From an uncultured Aquimarina sp. (GTDB lineage Bacteria > Bacteroidota > Bacteroidia > Flavobacteriales > Flavobacteriaceae): DNA of 64,000 nt. Numbering within the stretch: the first letter of the stretch is position 1; each line of letters begins with the position of its first letter. A program made the translations under genes and the position numbers. Where the stretch lies: contig CANLRN010000013.1 of assembly GCA_947493495.1 (NCBI GenBank), positions 1-64,000 on the forward strand, in the 5' to 3' direction. The notes under the pieces were generated by a model that saw nothing but the letters and a program-made list of their open reading frames with translations, did no database searches and had not been told where the DNA came from. Shown here in pieces: positions 7,683 through 15,535 of the stretch.

Positions 7683-8870
7683 TTACCAAGCCAAATGTAC
7701 ATGACTTACATTTGGGTTATTACAAGATACTTGTGTAGGTCCTATTTCACATATTGCATTAATTCCATTAATTTGTTCTCCTGCATTGTGTAAAAAATTC
7801 CATCTTTGTGATGTTCTTTGACCTACTAAGCTAACATCCATAGCATGTCCAATTGTATGATTACTATTAATTAAAACGCTGCCTACTGCATTATTTCTTT
7901 GAGGGTTTCTATAAGAACTATTTACAGTCAAACCATTATTATTAATTCCAGCTTGGGTACAGAAGTTACCATAATTTATTAAAAGTTGATCCCAAATTTC
8001 CTGAAATCTATTTTGACCTCTTGCTGCAATGTAACCTGAATCATAAGGATAATTAGCAGCATCTACATTAAAATCACCATTTGTGCTGTAATTACCTGTA
8101 TTCCAATCTCCATTATCTGCAAAAATTTCTGCTCTTGTAGGCTGCCAATTAGTTCCATAATCTATATACTCCTGCCTTAATACACTCTTTCCATCTTGTT
8201 CTAACTCAAAGGATTTTTTTAATCCTAATATAGTACAGCTTACCGTATACCTAATAGGAGTATTAGGCTGTCTTAATCCATTCCCATTTTGATTTGGTCT
8301 GTTAATAGGGTTTGGAATAAACTCATAAATATCCTCCTCACCATTATCTTGTTCTGTTACTGTTCCGTCATTTTCCGTTTCTCCTTCTACTTCCCAAATA
8401 ATGTCACTACAAGAGTAACCATCATTTTGCAAATCATAATTTTCTAACTGGAAAAACAGAATTCTTATGTTATCCGTTGAAACAAAGGTTTCTGCAAGAT
8501 TTTCAATGGCTGTATTGCTAATTTGATTCCTTTCATCATCTATTCTCCTAAGCTCAAAATCATAATCTATTTTGTTAAAAACTATTGTAGTATTTAAGTC
8601 TGATATTTCAATATCTTTTGTTAGCAAACCATCACTCTGCGTATTTATTTCTATTGTATAATTTCCTGTTTCAGAAATAAACTCCGTAATATTTTTTTCA
8701 TTATTAGAGACATCTGTTCCAAAACCCAAATTATTAGATTTGTTAGTAAGGCTAAAGCTTATAACATCATCATAAACATCAATTTCTATGTATACAGGTA
8801 TTTGAATAACTTTGGGGAATTTGATGTTCATAAACACATCAGGATGATTAACAAAAGTGATTTTTCCCAT
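7683..8870 (-). CDS. Predicted M15-type D-Ala-D-Ala/endopeptidase effector (T6SS cargo)
   Basis: A 395-residue protein. The C-terminal ~130 residues carry the peptidase M15 signature: a substrate-site stretch SSYRNPQRN, then SNHTIGHAMDVSL giving His338 and Asp345 seven apart, and the terminal SHVHLAW giving the H-x-H pair 390/392. Such enzymes are zinc-dependent and cleave D-Ala-containing peptide bonds of peptidoglycan. The N-terminal ~250 residues are beta-rich and Ig-like (YIEIDVYDDVISFSLTN, GNYTIEINTQSDG, IRYTVSCTIL) and may serve as the docking part. There is no signal peptide. It begins 1 nt after the Hcp stop codon, so it is the first cargo of the unit and most likely the direct Hcp partner. 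Confidence 0.76.
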   Translation of the reverse strand: MGKITFVNHPDVFMNIKFPKVIQIPVYIEIDVYDDVISFSLTNKSNNLGFGTDVSNNEKNITEFISETGNYTIEINTQSDGLLTKDIEISDLNTTIVFNKIDYDFELRRIDDERNQISNTAIENLAETFVSTDNIRILFFQLENYDLQNDGYSCSDIIWEVEGETENDGTVTEQDNGEEDIYEFIPNPINRPNQNGNGLRQPNTPIRYTVSCTILGLKKSFELEQDGKSVLRQEYIDYGTNWQPTRAEIFADNGDWNTGNYSTNGDFNVDAANYPYDSGYIAARGQNRFQEIWDQLLINYGNFCTQAGINNNGLTVNSSYRNPQRNNAVGSVLINSNHTIGHAMDVSLVGQRTSQRWNFLHNAGEQINGINAICEIGPTQVSCNNPNVSHVHLAW

Positions 8871-8871
8871 A

Positions 8872-9576
8872 TTATACTTCTTTTTGTTGGTTAATAGCTT
8901 TTAATTTATATTTAGAAATATCTCCTTGAATAATTATTCCTCTTAGTATATCATTTTTCAAAGGTTTACCTTGATATTCATAATCTATTGACTTATCTGC
9001 TAAGTCAATAGTTGTTTCTTCTCCTTCTGCATTTTGTGTTTCGATCACTAAAAAGATTTCATCTCCTACTTCTATATCTTCTTTTTCTATAATTTCTCCA
9101 TTTTCATCCTCAAAATGATATCCTAAAAATTCTGGCTCCTTCTCCTCCCGCTTCGTAATTGGTGCTGCTTCTACAAAAGGATTACTAGGATTCCAGAGTT
9201 TTTCAAAAATCTGACCCCGTACCCGCTGTATACCTGGAGATAAGGTAAGCTTCATTTTTAGAGGCTCACCGCTTTCTGCATTAAAGTTTTCTGACAGATT
9301 TACACAATGGCAATTCGCAAACTCAAAATCAAATAACTTGCTCAGCCCATCTCGTTTGTAAAAACGAACATATCCCTTGTACATGGTATAATTAGAAAAC
9401 ATCCAATCATAAAACAATTCGTCATTACTGGTAGACTCTATAAGGATATGTATTTTTCCTCCTTTTACATCTGTTTTGGGCCTGCCTGTGTTATCGACTA
9501 ATTGATCGTATAAAAAAACACTATCCAGAACGTTGCGTTCTTCATTGTTTATAAACAGTTTTGCCTGAAAAGCCAT
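8872..9576 (-). CDS. tssD: T6SS tube protein TssD (Hcp) with C-terminal Ig-like extension
   Basis: The first ~135 residues match the Bacteroidetes TssD/Hcp pattern: an N-terminal AKLFINNEERNVLD, a GRPKTDVKGGKIHILIEST strand, a D-W-M-F-S-N helix, and GYVRFYKRDG...FDFEFANCHCVNLSENF. Hcp hexamers stack into the tube of the type VI apparatus and chaperone small cargo. Family members are usually about 130 residues; this one has 234. The extra ~85 residues (EFLGYHFEDENGEI...DEIFLVIETQNAEG...KYKLKAINQ) look like an Ig-like beta sandwich, as in extended or evolved Hcps. It is the first gene of the minus-strand unit, directly ahead of four predicted cell-wall-degrading proteins. No other T6SS structural gene is in the window, so the machine must be encoded elsewhere. 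Confidence 0.82.
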   Translation of the reverse strand: MAFQAKLFINNEERNVLDSVFLYDQLVDNTGRPKTDVKGGKIHILIESTSNDELFYDWMFSNYTMYKGYVRFYKRDGLSKLFDFEFANCHCVNLSENFNAESGEPLKMKLTLSPGIQRVRGQIFEKLWNPSNPFVEAAPITKREEKEPEFLGYHFEDENGEIIEKEDIEVGDEIFLVIETQNAEGEETTIDLADKSIDYEYQGKPLKNDILRGIIIQGDISKYKLKAINQQKEV

Positions 9577-9724
9577 AGATTGTAGTGTGTATATTATTGA
9601 ATTCTTTGGTATACCATTTTGCCATTAGAATGTACTGAAAAAGAAAATTCGAACAACAACTGGTATTGTTATCACGAAAATAATCAAATATTGCCATAAT
9701 AAAAGGTATAATCCCCGTATTTTT

Positions 9725-9776
9725 AATAGTATCCAATACTATTCAAACAGTTGACAATGATACATTTTGAGATGTA
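9725..9776. promoter_or_regulatory. Paired palindromes upstream of the Hcp unit (possible operator)
   Basis: AATAGTAT-CCA-ATACTATT at 9725-9743 is a perfect 8-bp inverted repeat with a 3-bp spacer. ATACAT-TTTGAG-ATGTAT at 9759-9776 is a second one, 15 bp further. Both lie 150-200 bp upstream of the Hcp start, where a regulator of the whole unit could bind. No regulator gene is adjacent, so the role is a guess. Confidence 0.3.
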
Positions 9777-9985
9777 TTAGAAAATACTTCGAAGATACAG
9801 TAGCTCACAAAAAAAACAAGAAATGATTGCATAGCTCTAATATGTGGTCAACTATTTATATGCCTGTACAGATACACAACGATATACTATTCCCCGAAAA
9901 GACATTTCAATACACACATAAAAGTGCATATAGATACAAAGACATACAAAAGCAGGTGATACTGGAGGCACCACACCTTGAAAGT

Positions 9986-10020
9986 AAAACCCTTGTAAAT
10001 CAATACTTTACAAGGGTTTT
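9986..10020. terminator. Strong 14-bp stem-loop with flanking A/T tracts
   Basis: AAAACCCTTGTAAA at 9986-9999 is exactly complementary to TTTACAAGGGTTTT at 10007-10020, with a 7-nt loop and further T-rich sequence after it. It has the shape of a bidirectional intrinsic terminator, but no gene ends nearby. In Bacteroidetes, similar AAACCCTTGTAAA strings often sit near att sites or element ends, and the preceding text (CTGGAGGCACCACACC at 9962-9977) looks like a tRNA or tmRNA 3' end. It could be a relic of an integrated element. Confidence 0.55.
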
Positions 10021-10160
10021 GTGTTTTTCGAAAATTTTACAATCAATTAAAAACCAGGTATTTACGAGTTCGATAAATTTTATTTTTCTAACTAATTAGA
10101 AAGAGTTTTTTTAAGATTCTTACTATTGAATTATTTTACAATTGCAAATTGCAAACTGTA

Positions 10161-10214
10161 ACGGCACGAGCGAGACGCTCGCGCTAGCCTAATCTGATAC
10201 GCTAGGACTAGCGG
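10161..10214. repeat. GC-rich REP-like palindromic block
   Basis: In an AT-rich gap, CGAGCG-AGA-CGCTCG at 10167-10181 forms a tight hairpin. It is followed directly by CGCTAG (10182-10187), a second CGCTAG (10200-10205) and the complementary CTAGCG (10208-10213). The abrupt GC-richness and nested palindromes resemble the short interspersed repeats of flavobacterial intergenic regions. Other copies cannot be seen in this window. Confidence 0.4.
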
Positions 10215-10629
10215 GGTTTATTTTTATACCCATAATATGAGTAACTTATATTAAATCAAGTTTAATTACGAAAGTATAAAAAACATTGCCCCAAGCTCGA
10301 ATTTCTAATCCTTCTCTCCTTTCGAAATAAAATCATAATAGCAATTGGCGAACTAGAGCCTATAAAAAGATAATGAATATATAATCCCACCGTCATTCCC
10401 CTTTCTATCACAGGGGTGTTTCCCCCTTAAAATGATATGCTAAAAACTGCTGAACTACATATAAATAATATATAAATATTTTAAAATCAATTAATTATAT
10501 GTCATTCTTACTAATTATTACAATTGTTAATTTTTTTAAACTCTAGAAAATAGTATTTTTAGTAGAGCTAATACAAAATTACTAGTCTATACTAGCATAT
10601 CGCAATCAACTTAATAAACCTATATCAAA

Positions 10630-11367
10630 ATGAAAAAACAAGGAAAATTTTTATTCACACTATCAGTACTGATACTCGGAGGATTTATGCTACTAAATTC
10701 TTGCGGAGGTGAAAAGTTAAAAACACAAATTAATGAACAAAAGGAGCAAATCACATCGCTAAATGATTCTGTTGCAAAGCTTAAAAACTTATTAGATCAT
10801 AAGAAAAAACGTGTAAAAAAACCCAAAGAAATTATTTCTTTGGGAAATGCAACTGAATTATATAATAGTTATTCTATAAATAGAGCTTGTGTTATTGAAG
10901 CTTTTGAAATCGGAAAAGGAAATATTCGAGATATCTGTAAAACGGAGAGAGAACCGAAAAAAATCACCCCTGCAAGATCTTCATTTATAGAATATAAAGT
11001 TTTAAAACAATATATAGCTTATGTAGAGCAAGAAACTGCTAAAAGAAAAATTCCACTTACAGGGTTTCGATTCTACTTCTCTAACTATCCAGATAAAAAA
11101 TACTTTAATGATAAAAGACCTATCAAGAGTCCAAGAAGAAATACTTTCTTTATAGCGCCTACAATTAATAAAGATTCTAAGAATCTAGGTTTTACAATTT
11201 TTGAAAGTAATGATGGTAATTTTGAAACTAGAATTCTTGAAGAGTTTTTTGAAACACAGCAAAACACAATTTTAGGGAAAAAATTAAATAAGGCAGGATT
11301 TCTTAACTTTTCACAAGAGCCGATAGAAATTAGTTTGCAAATTAACGACGTAGGTAGTCATCCATAA
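10630..11367 (+). CDS. Lipoprotein with short coiled coil, unknown function
   Basis: A 245-residue protein with signal peptide and lipobox LNSC (Cys25). Residues ~28-62 form a heptad-rich coiled coil (EKLKTQINEQKEQITSLNDS and on), then a basic stretch (KKKRVKKPKE). The C-terminal ~170 residues form a domain I do not recognise, with KITPARSSFIEY and FRFYFSNYPDKK. It precedes a membrane protein and a histidine kinase by short gaps (23 bp to the next gene), so it could be a periplasmic input module for that signalling set, but nothing in the sequence proves it. Confidence 0.78.
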   Translation: MKKQGKFLFTLSVLILGGFMLLNSCGGEKLKTQINEQKEQITSLNDSVAKLKNLLDHKKKRVKKPKEIISLGNATELYNSYSINRACVIEAFEIGKGNIRDICKTEREPKKITPARSSFIEYKVLKQYIAYVEQETAKRKIPLTGFRFYFSNYPDKKYFNDKRPIKSPRRNTFFIAPTINKDSKNLGFTIFESNDGNFETRILEEFFETQQNTILGKKLNKAGFLNFSQEPIEISLQINDVGSHP

Positions 11368-11390
11368 TACAATTTATAGAACTTAGATTA

Positions 11391-12053
11391 ATGAATCATG
11401 AACACTTATTAATAATACTATATGCGACTATTCTAATAGAGTTGTTTACAGCTATTTTAGGAACTGTATATTTCTGGAAATACAAAAATACAAAACTCCA
11501 TAATTTCATTTATTTATTATGGTTATCCGCAATTAACGAAGTCGTTACAGGAATATTTTTAAAAAGACTTCTTAATCTAGAAAATCTAGAATACCTATAT
11601 AACATCTATTATGTAATCTATTTTTGTCTTTATTTTGTGATTTTTAAAAAATATCTTTTAAACAATAAATACAAAATTACCGTTAGTGTTTTCATTTATA
11701 CATATTTGGTTTCATTAATTATTAATGGTTTTTATCAAAATTATATAACAGATCTTCAAATTGTGCCATATATACTTGCATCTTGCTTTTTAATAATAAT
11801 AATAATAATGTATTATATTGAAATTCTTCAATCTCATAAAGTACTCAATATTAAAAAAAATTTATTGTTTTGGATAAGTATTGGATTATTAATTCATAGT
11901 GTTGGAAGTATTCCCTTTAGAATTCTCAGGAATTACTACGAAAACTTAACCGATGGAGATATCTCATTTTTAACGACTGTTATTCTAACAATAACTATGA
12001 ATACTTGTTTTATTATTGGATTTATATGGAGCGACAAGAAACAGCAATATTAA
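11391..12053 (+). CDS. Multi-pass membrane protein, possible sensor partner of the histidine kinase
   Basis: A 220-residue protein with about seven hydrophobic segments spaced through its whole length (for example LLIILYATILIELFTAILG and VPYILASCFLIIIIIMYYIE) and short charged loops. No enzymatic motif is seen. The topology resembles a 7TM sensory module. It overlaps the kinase gene by 28 nt (kinase ATG at 12026), so the two are co-translated. Together they would make a split receptor: a separate membrane sensor plus a kinase with a single membrane anchor. Function inferred. Confidence 0.78.
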   Translation: MNHEHLLIILYATILIELFTAILGTVYFWKYKNTKLHNFIYLLWLSAINEVVTGIFLKRLLNLENLEYLYNIYYVIYFCLYFVIFKKYLLNNKYKITVSVFIYTYLVSLIINGFYQNYITDLQIVPYILASCFLIIIIIMYYIEILQSHKVLNIKKNLLFWISIGLLIHSVGSIPFRILRNYYENLTDGDISFLTTVILTITMNTCFIIGFIWSDKKQQY

Positions 12054-12787
12054 TAGCAACTGTAGTTCTAATTGTTATAGTAGTTCTACTAATATTTCTA
12101 TTTCTAATTTTTCAGAAAAGAAAAAACAGTCTATTACTCCAACAAAAAGAAGCAGAAAAAAAATATGAACGTGCCATTGCAGAAACTCAGATAGAAATCC
12201 GTGAAGAAACCCTGCGCAATATCAGTTGGGAGCTACACGATAATATCGGGCAGCTACTCACCTTAGCAAAAATCCAGGTCAATGTAGCTCATGGGGATCC
12301 TAAAAAAATGGCAGAGGCCACAGAAACGATAACTAAGAGCCTTACAGAACTTAGGTCGCTCTCCAAGGTGATCAATCCAGATGTTATCAAAAGCCTTAGC
12401 CTCACCGAAGCCATTTCGCTAGAGACTGAACGATTCAATAGATTACAATTTATTGATGCTTCTTTTACATATAATACCGAAATTAGAAAAATGGATGATA
12501 AGGTAGAGATCATCATATTTAGAATACTACAAGAGTTTTTTAGTAATACCGTAAAACACTCTAAAGCATCAAAACTACACGTAAACGTGCATTATGATGC
12601 ACATAAATTAGTCATAAAAGCAAAAGATGATGGTGTAGGTTTTAATATAAAAAATAAGAATAAACAACGAGGAATAGGCTTATGTAATATGCAGAGTAGG
12701 GCAAAGTTGATTGGCGCTTCAATTGATCTAAATTCTCAAAAAGGAGAAGGTACTTCTATTATAATTTCTTATCATTATAAGAAATAA
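12026..12787 (+). CDS. Sensor histidine kinase, NarL/DegS-type (HisKA_3)
   Basis: About 253 residues. A single N-terminal membrane segment (ILIATVVLIVIVVLLIFLFL) is followed by a coiled linker, then the dimerisation/phosphoacceptor box NISWELHDNIGQLLTLAK with the His to be phosphorylated, and an HATPase domain with a G-box (DDGVGF ... RGIGLCNMQSRA ... GEGTSI). This is the HisKA_3 group that pairs with LuxR-type regulators, one of which lies 180 bp downstream. The ATG at 12026 is chosen over an upstream one at 12005 because it directly precedes the membrane helix. The kinase has almost no periplasmic part, so sensing is probably by the overlapping membrane protein or the lipoprotein. Confidence 0.87.
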   Translation: MERQETAILIATVVLIVIVVLLIFLFLIFQKRKNSLLLQQKEAEKKYERAIAETQIEIREETLRNISWELHDNIGQLLTLAKIQVNVAHGDPKKMAEATETITKSLTELRSLSKVINPDVIKSLSLTEAISLETERFNRLQFIDASFTYNTEIRKMDDKVEIIIFRILQEFFSNTVKHSKASKLHVNVHYDAHKLVIKAKDDGVGFNIKNKNKQRGIGLCNMQSRAKLIGASIDLNSQKGEGTSIIISYHYKK

Positions 12788-12966
12788 AAAATATAATAGT
12801 CGAAAAAAGTTAACTTATATAGTATAATTACAACTAAATTATAACAACTCATAAAACTATTGTTAATAGCGGAATCATATTATGGATTTATAACCAATTC
12901 TTTATAAAATCTGCTCTAGACGAAGTCATAAATATTTTATAGCACTAGTACACTAAAAACAAACCA

Positions 12967-13605
12967 ATGAAATATTCTGTAGTTATCGTAGAAGATCACA
13001 TTTTATTATCTCAGGCATTAGCTGGCTTAGTAAATGAATTTTCTAAATTTGAAATACTCTATCTCTGTAAAAACGGAAGAGAATTACTCACGCGTCTAAA
13101 AGATCCCAAAAATATCCCAGATTTGGTACTGATGGATATTAATATGCCTATTATGAATGGTATAGAAACTACAACAGCTTTAAAGAAAGAGTATCCACAA
13201 ATAAATGTATTAGCATTATCTGTAGAAGAAGATGAAAAAACGATCCTAAAAATGCTTCAAGCAGGTGCTAAAGGGTATTTATTGAAAGATACTGAAAAAA
13301 GTATTCTAGAAAATGCACTAATCGAGGTGCAAGAAACTGGTTTTTATCACACTAAGAATGTTACTAGCTTATTATTAGGCTCTTTAAATCCTAAAAAAGA
13401 AAACAAAGTAATCCTCAAAGAACGAGAGATGGAATTTATCAAACACGCCTGTACCGAAAAAACCTATAAAGAAATCGCTAGTGATATGTGTCTAAGTCCT
13501 AAGACTATAGAAGGATACAGAGATTCTATTTTCGAAAAATTACATCTTAAAAATAGGACAGGTTTAGTCATTTATGCTATTAAAAATAAAATGGTTGTTC
13601 CTTAA
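12967..13605 (+). CDS. NarL/FixJ-family response regulator
   Basis: A 212-residue protein: an N-terminal receiver domain with acidic pocket VEDH, phosphoacceptor Asp57 in LVLMDINMP and Lys in YLLKD; a C-terminal LuxR-type helix-turn-helix (REMEFIKHACTEKTYKEIA, then LSPKTIEGYRDSIFEKLHLK). It would bind DNA as a dimer after phosphorylation by the kinase encoded just upstream. The stop codon lies inside the left arm of an inverted repeat (13602-13620). Confidence 0.9.
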   Translation: MKYSVVIVEDHILLSQALAGLVNEFSKFEILYLCKNGRELLTRLKDPKNIPDLVLMDINMPIMNGIETTTALKKEYPQINVLALSVEEDEKTILKMLQAGAKGYLLKDTEKSILENALIEVQETGFYHTKNVTSLLLGSLNPKKENKVILKEREMEFIKHACTEKTYKEIASDMCLSPKTIEGYRDSIFEKLHLKNRTGLVIYAIKNKMVVP

Positions 13606-13785
13606 CCCAGAAAATTCATGCTTATTTCTATTCCAAAGCCAAACCATCAGCGGTATCTGATACTACTCGAAATTGTATATCCTCAAAATTAGGTTACAAT
13701 TTCTTCGGATAAAAATTCCTGCGTTTACCACATATCTTGGTGTTTTGACTTTTCATAACGAAAAACCATGAATTTTCTGGGTTAA
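13602..13785. repeat. 184-bp element with perfect 19-bp terminal inverted repeats
   Basis: TTAACCCAGAAAATTCATG at 13602-13620 is exactly complementary to 13767-13785. Inside there is a second nested pair: GAAATTGTA and TACAATTTC, about 17 bp apart, near the middle. The left arm covers the stop codon of the response-regulator gene. The size and the clean ends fit a MITE-like element or a structured 3' UTR/small RNA. There is no ORF inside. The remaining 250 bp to rpoN are AT-rich and otherwise empty. Confidence 0.5.
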
Positions 13786-14043
13786 TAAATAGTATTGAAA
13801 AACTACTCTTCTTCTAAAACGCTGCGAAGCAAGAGTCAAATCCTTAATTGACATAGCTAAATCAACATTATTATTGACAAATAAGCATTTATTATTTTTT
13901 AATTTTTATTTATCACTTTTTTTAGCATAAAATAAATTTTGGCGCGTTTATTGATTAGAAGAAGAAATAAATTTTCTGACACTAAGCTATTTTTATAACT
14001 AAACTAACTTTTATTCCTTTTCAGAAATACACATTAATTTGTT

Positions 14044-14051
14044 TATTTTTG
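14044..14051 (+). promoter_or_regulatory. Possible -7 element for rpoN
   Basis: TATTTTTG matches the Bacteroidetes -7 consensus TAnnTTTG and lies 24 bp before the preferred rpoN start at 14075. No TTG at the -33 position was found, so this is a half-site only. Confidence 0.3.
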
Positions 14052-14074
14052 TAAGAATAGGAACATCAATCTTT

Positions 14075-15535
14075 ATGCTAAAACAACAGTTAAATTTTAA
14101 ATTATCCCAAAAACTTTCGCCGCAACAGATTCAATTAATGAAGTTGATCCAATTGCCTACACAAGCTTTTGAACAACGCCTGAAACAAGAAATGGAAGAA
14201 AATCCAGCATTAGATACTGGTAAGGATAAAACTGATGAGTATGAAGATAATTTCAGTAATGAAAACGCTACAGAGGATGATTATGGTACCGAAAAAATAG
14301 AGACTGAGATCAATGTTGATGAATATTTAAGTGATGATGAGATCCCTAGTTATCGATTAAGTTCTAATAATTATAGTTCTGATGATGAAGAGAAAAATGT
14401 TCCGTATGCATCAGGCACCTCATTTCATCAACATTTGGTAAATCAACTAAACACCTATAGGTTTGAAGGAGATGAACGAGAGATAGCAGAATTCTTAGTG
14501 GGTAGTATTGATGAGAGTGGGTATATAAGAAGAACGCTATCGGATATATTAGATGATCTTGCCTTTACTCAAAATGTATATACTACCGAAGAAAAAATTG
14601 AAAATATCCTTAAAATTGTTCATCAATTAGATCCTGCTGGAGTTGGCGCAAGAGATCTTAGAGAATGTTTGTTGATCCAATTAGATAGAAAAGAAACTAC
14701 GATCCCCATTAAATTAGCTTCACTTATTTTATCAAAATCTTTTGACCATTTTAGTAAAAAACATTATGAAAAACTATTACTAAAATATGACATTACAGAA
14801 AAAGACCTTAAAGAAGCTATAGAAGAAATTGAGCATCTCAATCCTAAGCCTGGAGGTGCCTATTCTGGTAATAATAGAATGATAGAACATGTAGTGCCAG
14901 ATTTTACCATAAAAATTATTGACGGAGAACTTACTCTCTCATTAAATGGACGTAATGCACCAGAATTACACGTATCTAGGGAGTATAATAACATGCTACA
15001 GGGATATAAGGCCAGTAAACAAAAATCAAAATCGCAAAAGGATGCAGTCATGTTTATCAAACAAAAACTAGATGCAGCTAAGTGGTTTATCGAAGCTGTA
15101 AAGCAACGACAGCAAACTCTTTTTGTAACTATGAGTGCTATCATGAATTACCAAAAAAATTATTTTTTAAGTGGAGATGAACGCAATCTAAAACCGATGA
15201 TTCTCAAAGATATAGCAGATGAGATTGACATGGATGTAAGTACTGTTTCTAGAGTTGCTAATAGCAAATATGTAGACACCCCATATGGCACTAAGCTGAT
15301 TAAAGAATTTTTCTCAGAATCCATGACTAATGACCAAGGTGAAGAGGTTTCTACGAGAGAAATTAAAAAAATATTAGAGATTACAATTGGTGAAGAAAAT
15401 AAGAAAAAACCGCTTACAGATGAAAAATTAGCAAAAATCCTTAAAGAAAAAGGATATCCTATCGCTAGAAGAACAGTAGCTAAATATAGGGAGCAATTAG
15501 ATATTCCTGTAGCCAGATTACGAAAAAAGATATAA
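14075..15535 (+). CDS. rpoN: RNA polymerase sigma-54 factor RpoN
   Basis: About 486 residues. The N-terminal activator-binding region begins LKQQLNFKLSQKLSPQQIQL with the Gln/Leu-rich helix, followed by an acidic linker (residues ~55-110, rich in D, E and S), the core-binding region, the HTH, and the RpoN box near the C-terminus (ARRTVAKYRE), which contacts the -24 promoter element. The ATG at 14075 is preferred over one at 14039 because family members begin with this LKQQL-type stretch. The stop overlaps the next ATG (TAATG), so the two genes are coupled. Confidence 0.95.
   Translation: MLKQQLNFKLSQKLSPQQIQLMKLIQLPTQAFEQRLKQEMEENPALDTGKDKTDEYEDNFSNENATEDDYGTEKIETEINVDEYLSDDEIPSYRLSSNNYSSDDEEKNVPYASGTSFHQHLVNQLNTYRFEGDEREIAEFLVGSIDESGYIRRTLSDILDDLAFTQNVYTTEEKIENILKIVHQLDPAGVGARDLRECLLIQLDRKETTIPIKLASLILSKSFDHFSKKHYEKLLLKYDITEKDLKEAIEEIEHLNPKPGGAYSGNNRMIEHVVPDFTIKIIDGELTLSLNGRNAPELHVSREYNNMLQGYKASKQKSKSQKDAVMFIKQKLDAAKWFIEAVKQRQQTLFVTMSAIMNYQKNYFLSGDERNLKPMILKDIADEIDMDVSTVSRVANSKYVDTPYGTKLIKEFFSESMTNDQGEEVSTREIKKILEITIGEENKKKPLTDEKLAKILKEKGYPIARRTVAKYREQLDIPVARLRKKI

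Larger units (their letters stand above)
9577..10629. other. Gene-free 1.05-kb stretch upstream of the Hcp unit
   Basis: No convincing gene on either strand. It must hold the promoter of the minus-strand Hcp unit and that of the plus-strand lipoprotein gene at 10630. I see no clean TAnnTTTG element for either. It holds two small palindromes near the Hcp gene (9725-9743 and 9759-9776), a strong stem-loop (9986-10020), a GC-rich repeat-like block (10161-10214) and a G/C-run hairpin region (10398-10426). The rest is AT-rich and featureless. Confidence 0.7.

Noticed and set aside
94..9576. A colicin- or contact-dependent-inhibition-type toxin locus
   Set aside because: There is no CdiA/Rhs repeat protein or TpsB transporter; the leading gene is Hcp and the cargo proteins are separate small enzymes.
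9542..9736. A 64-codon minus-strand frame overlapping the Hcp start
   Set aside because: It covers the Hcp start in another frame and lacks any sign of selection as protein.
9960..9986. A possible tmRNA or tRNA 3' end
   Set aside because: Only about 16 bases fit; no matching acceptor, T arm or 5' part could be found upstream, so no RNA gene is called.
9827..10099. A 90-codon plus-strand frame in the gap right of the Hcp gene
   Set aside because: It runs through a strong stem-loop, has no family look, and its composition is that of random AT-rich DNA.
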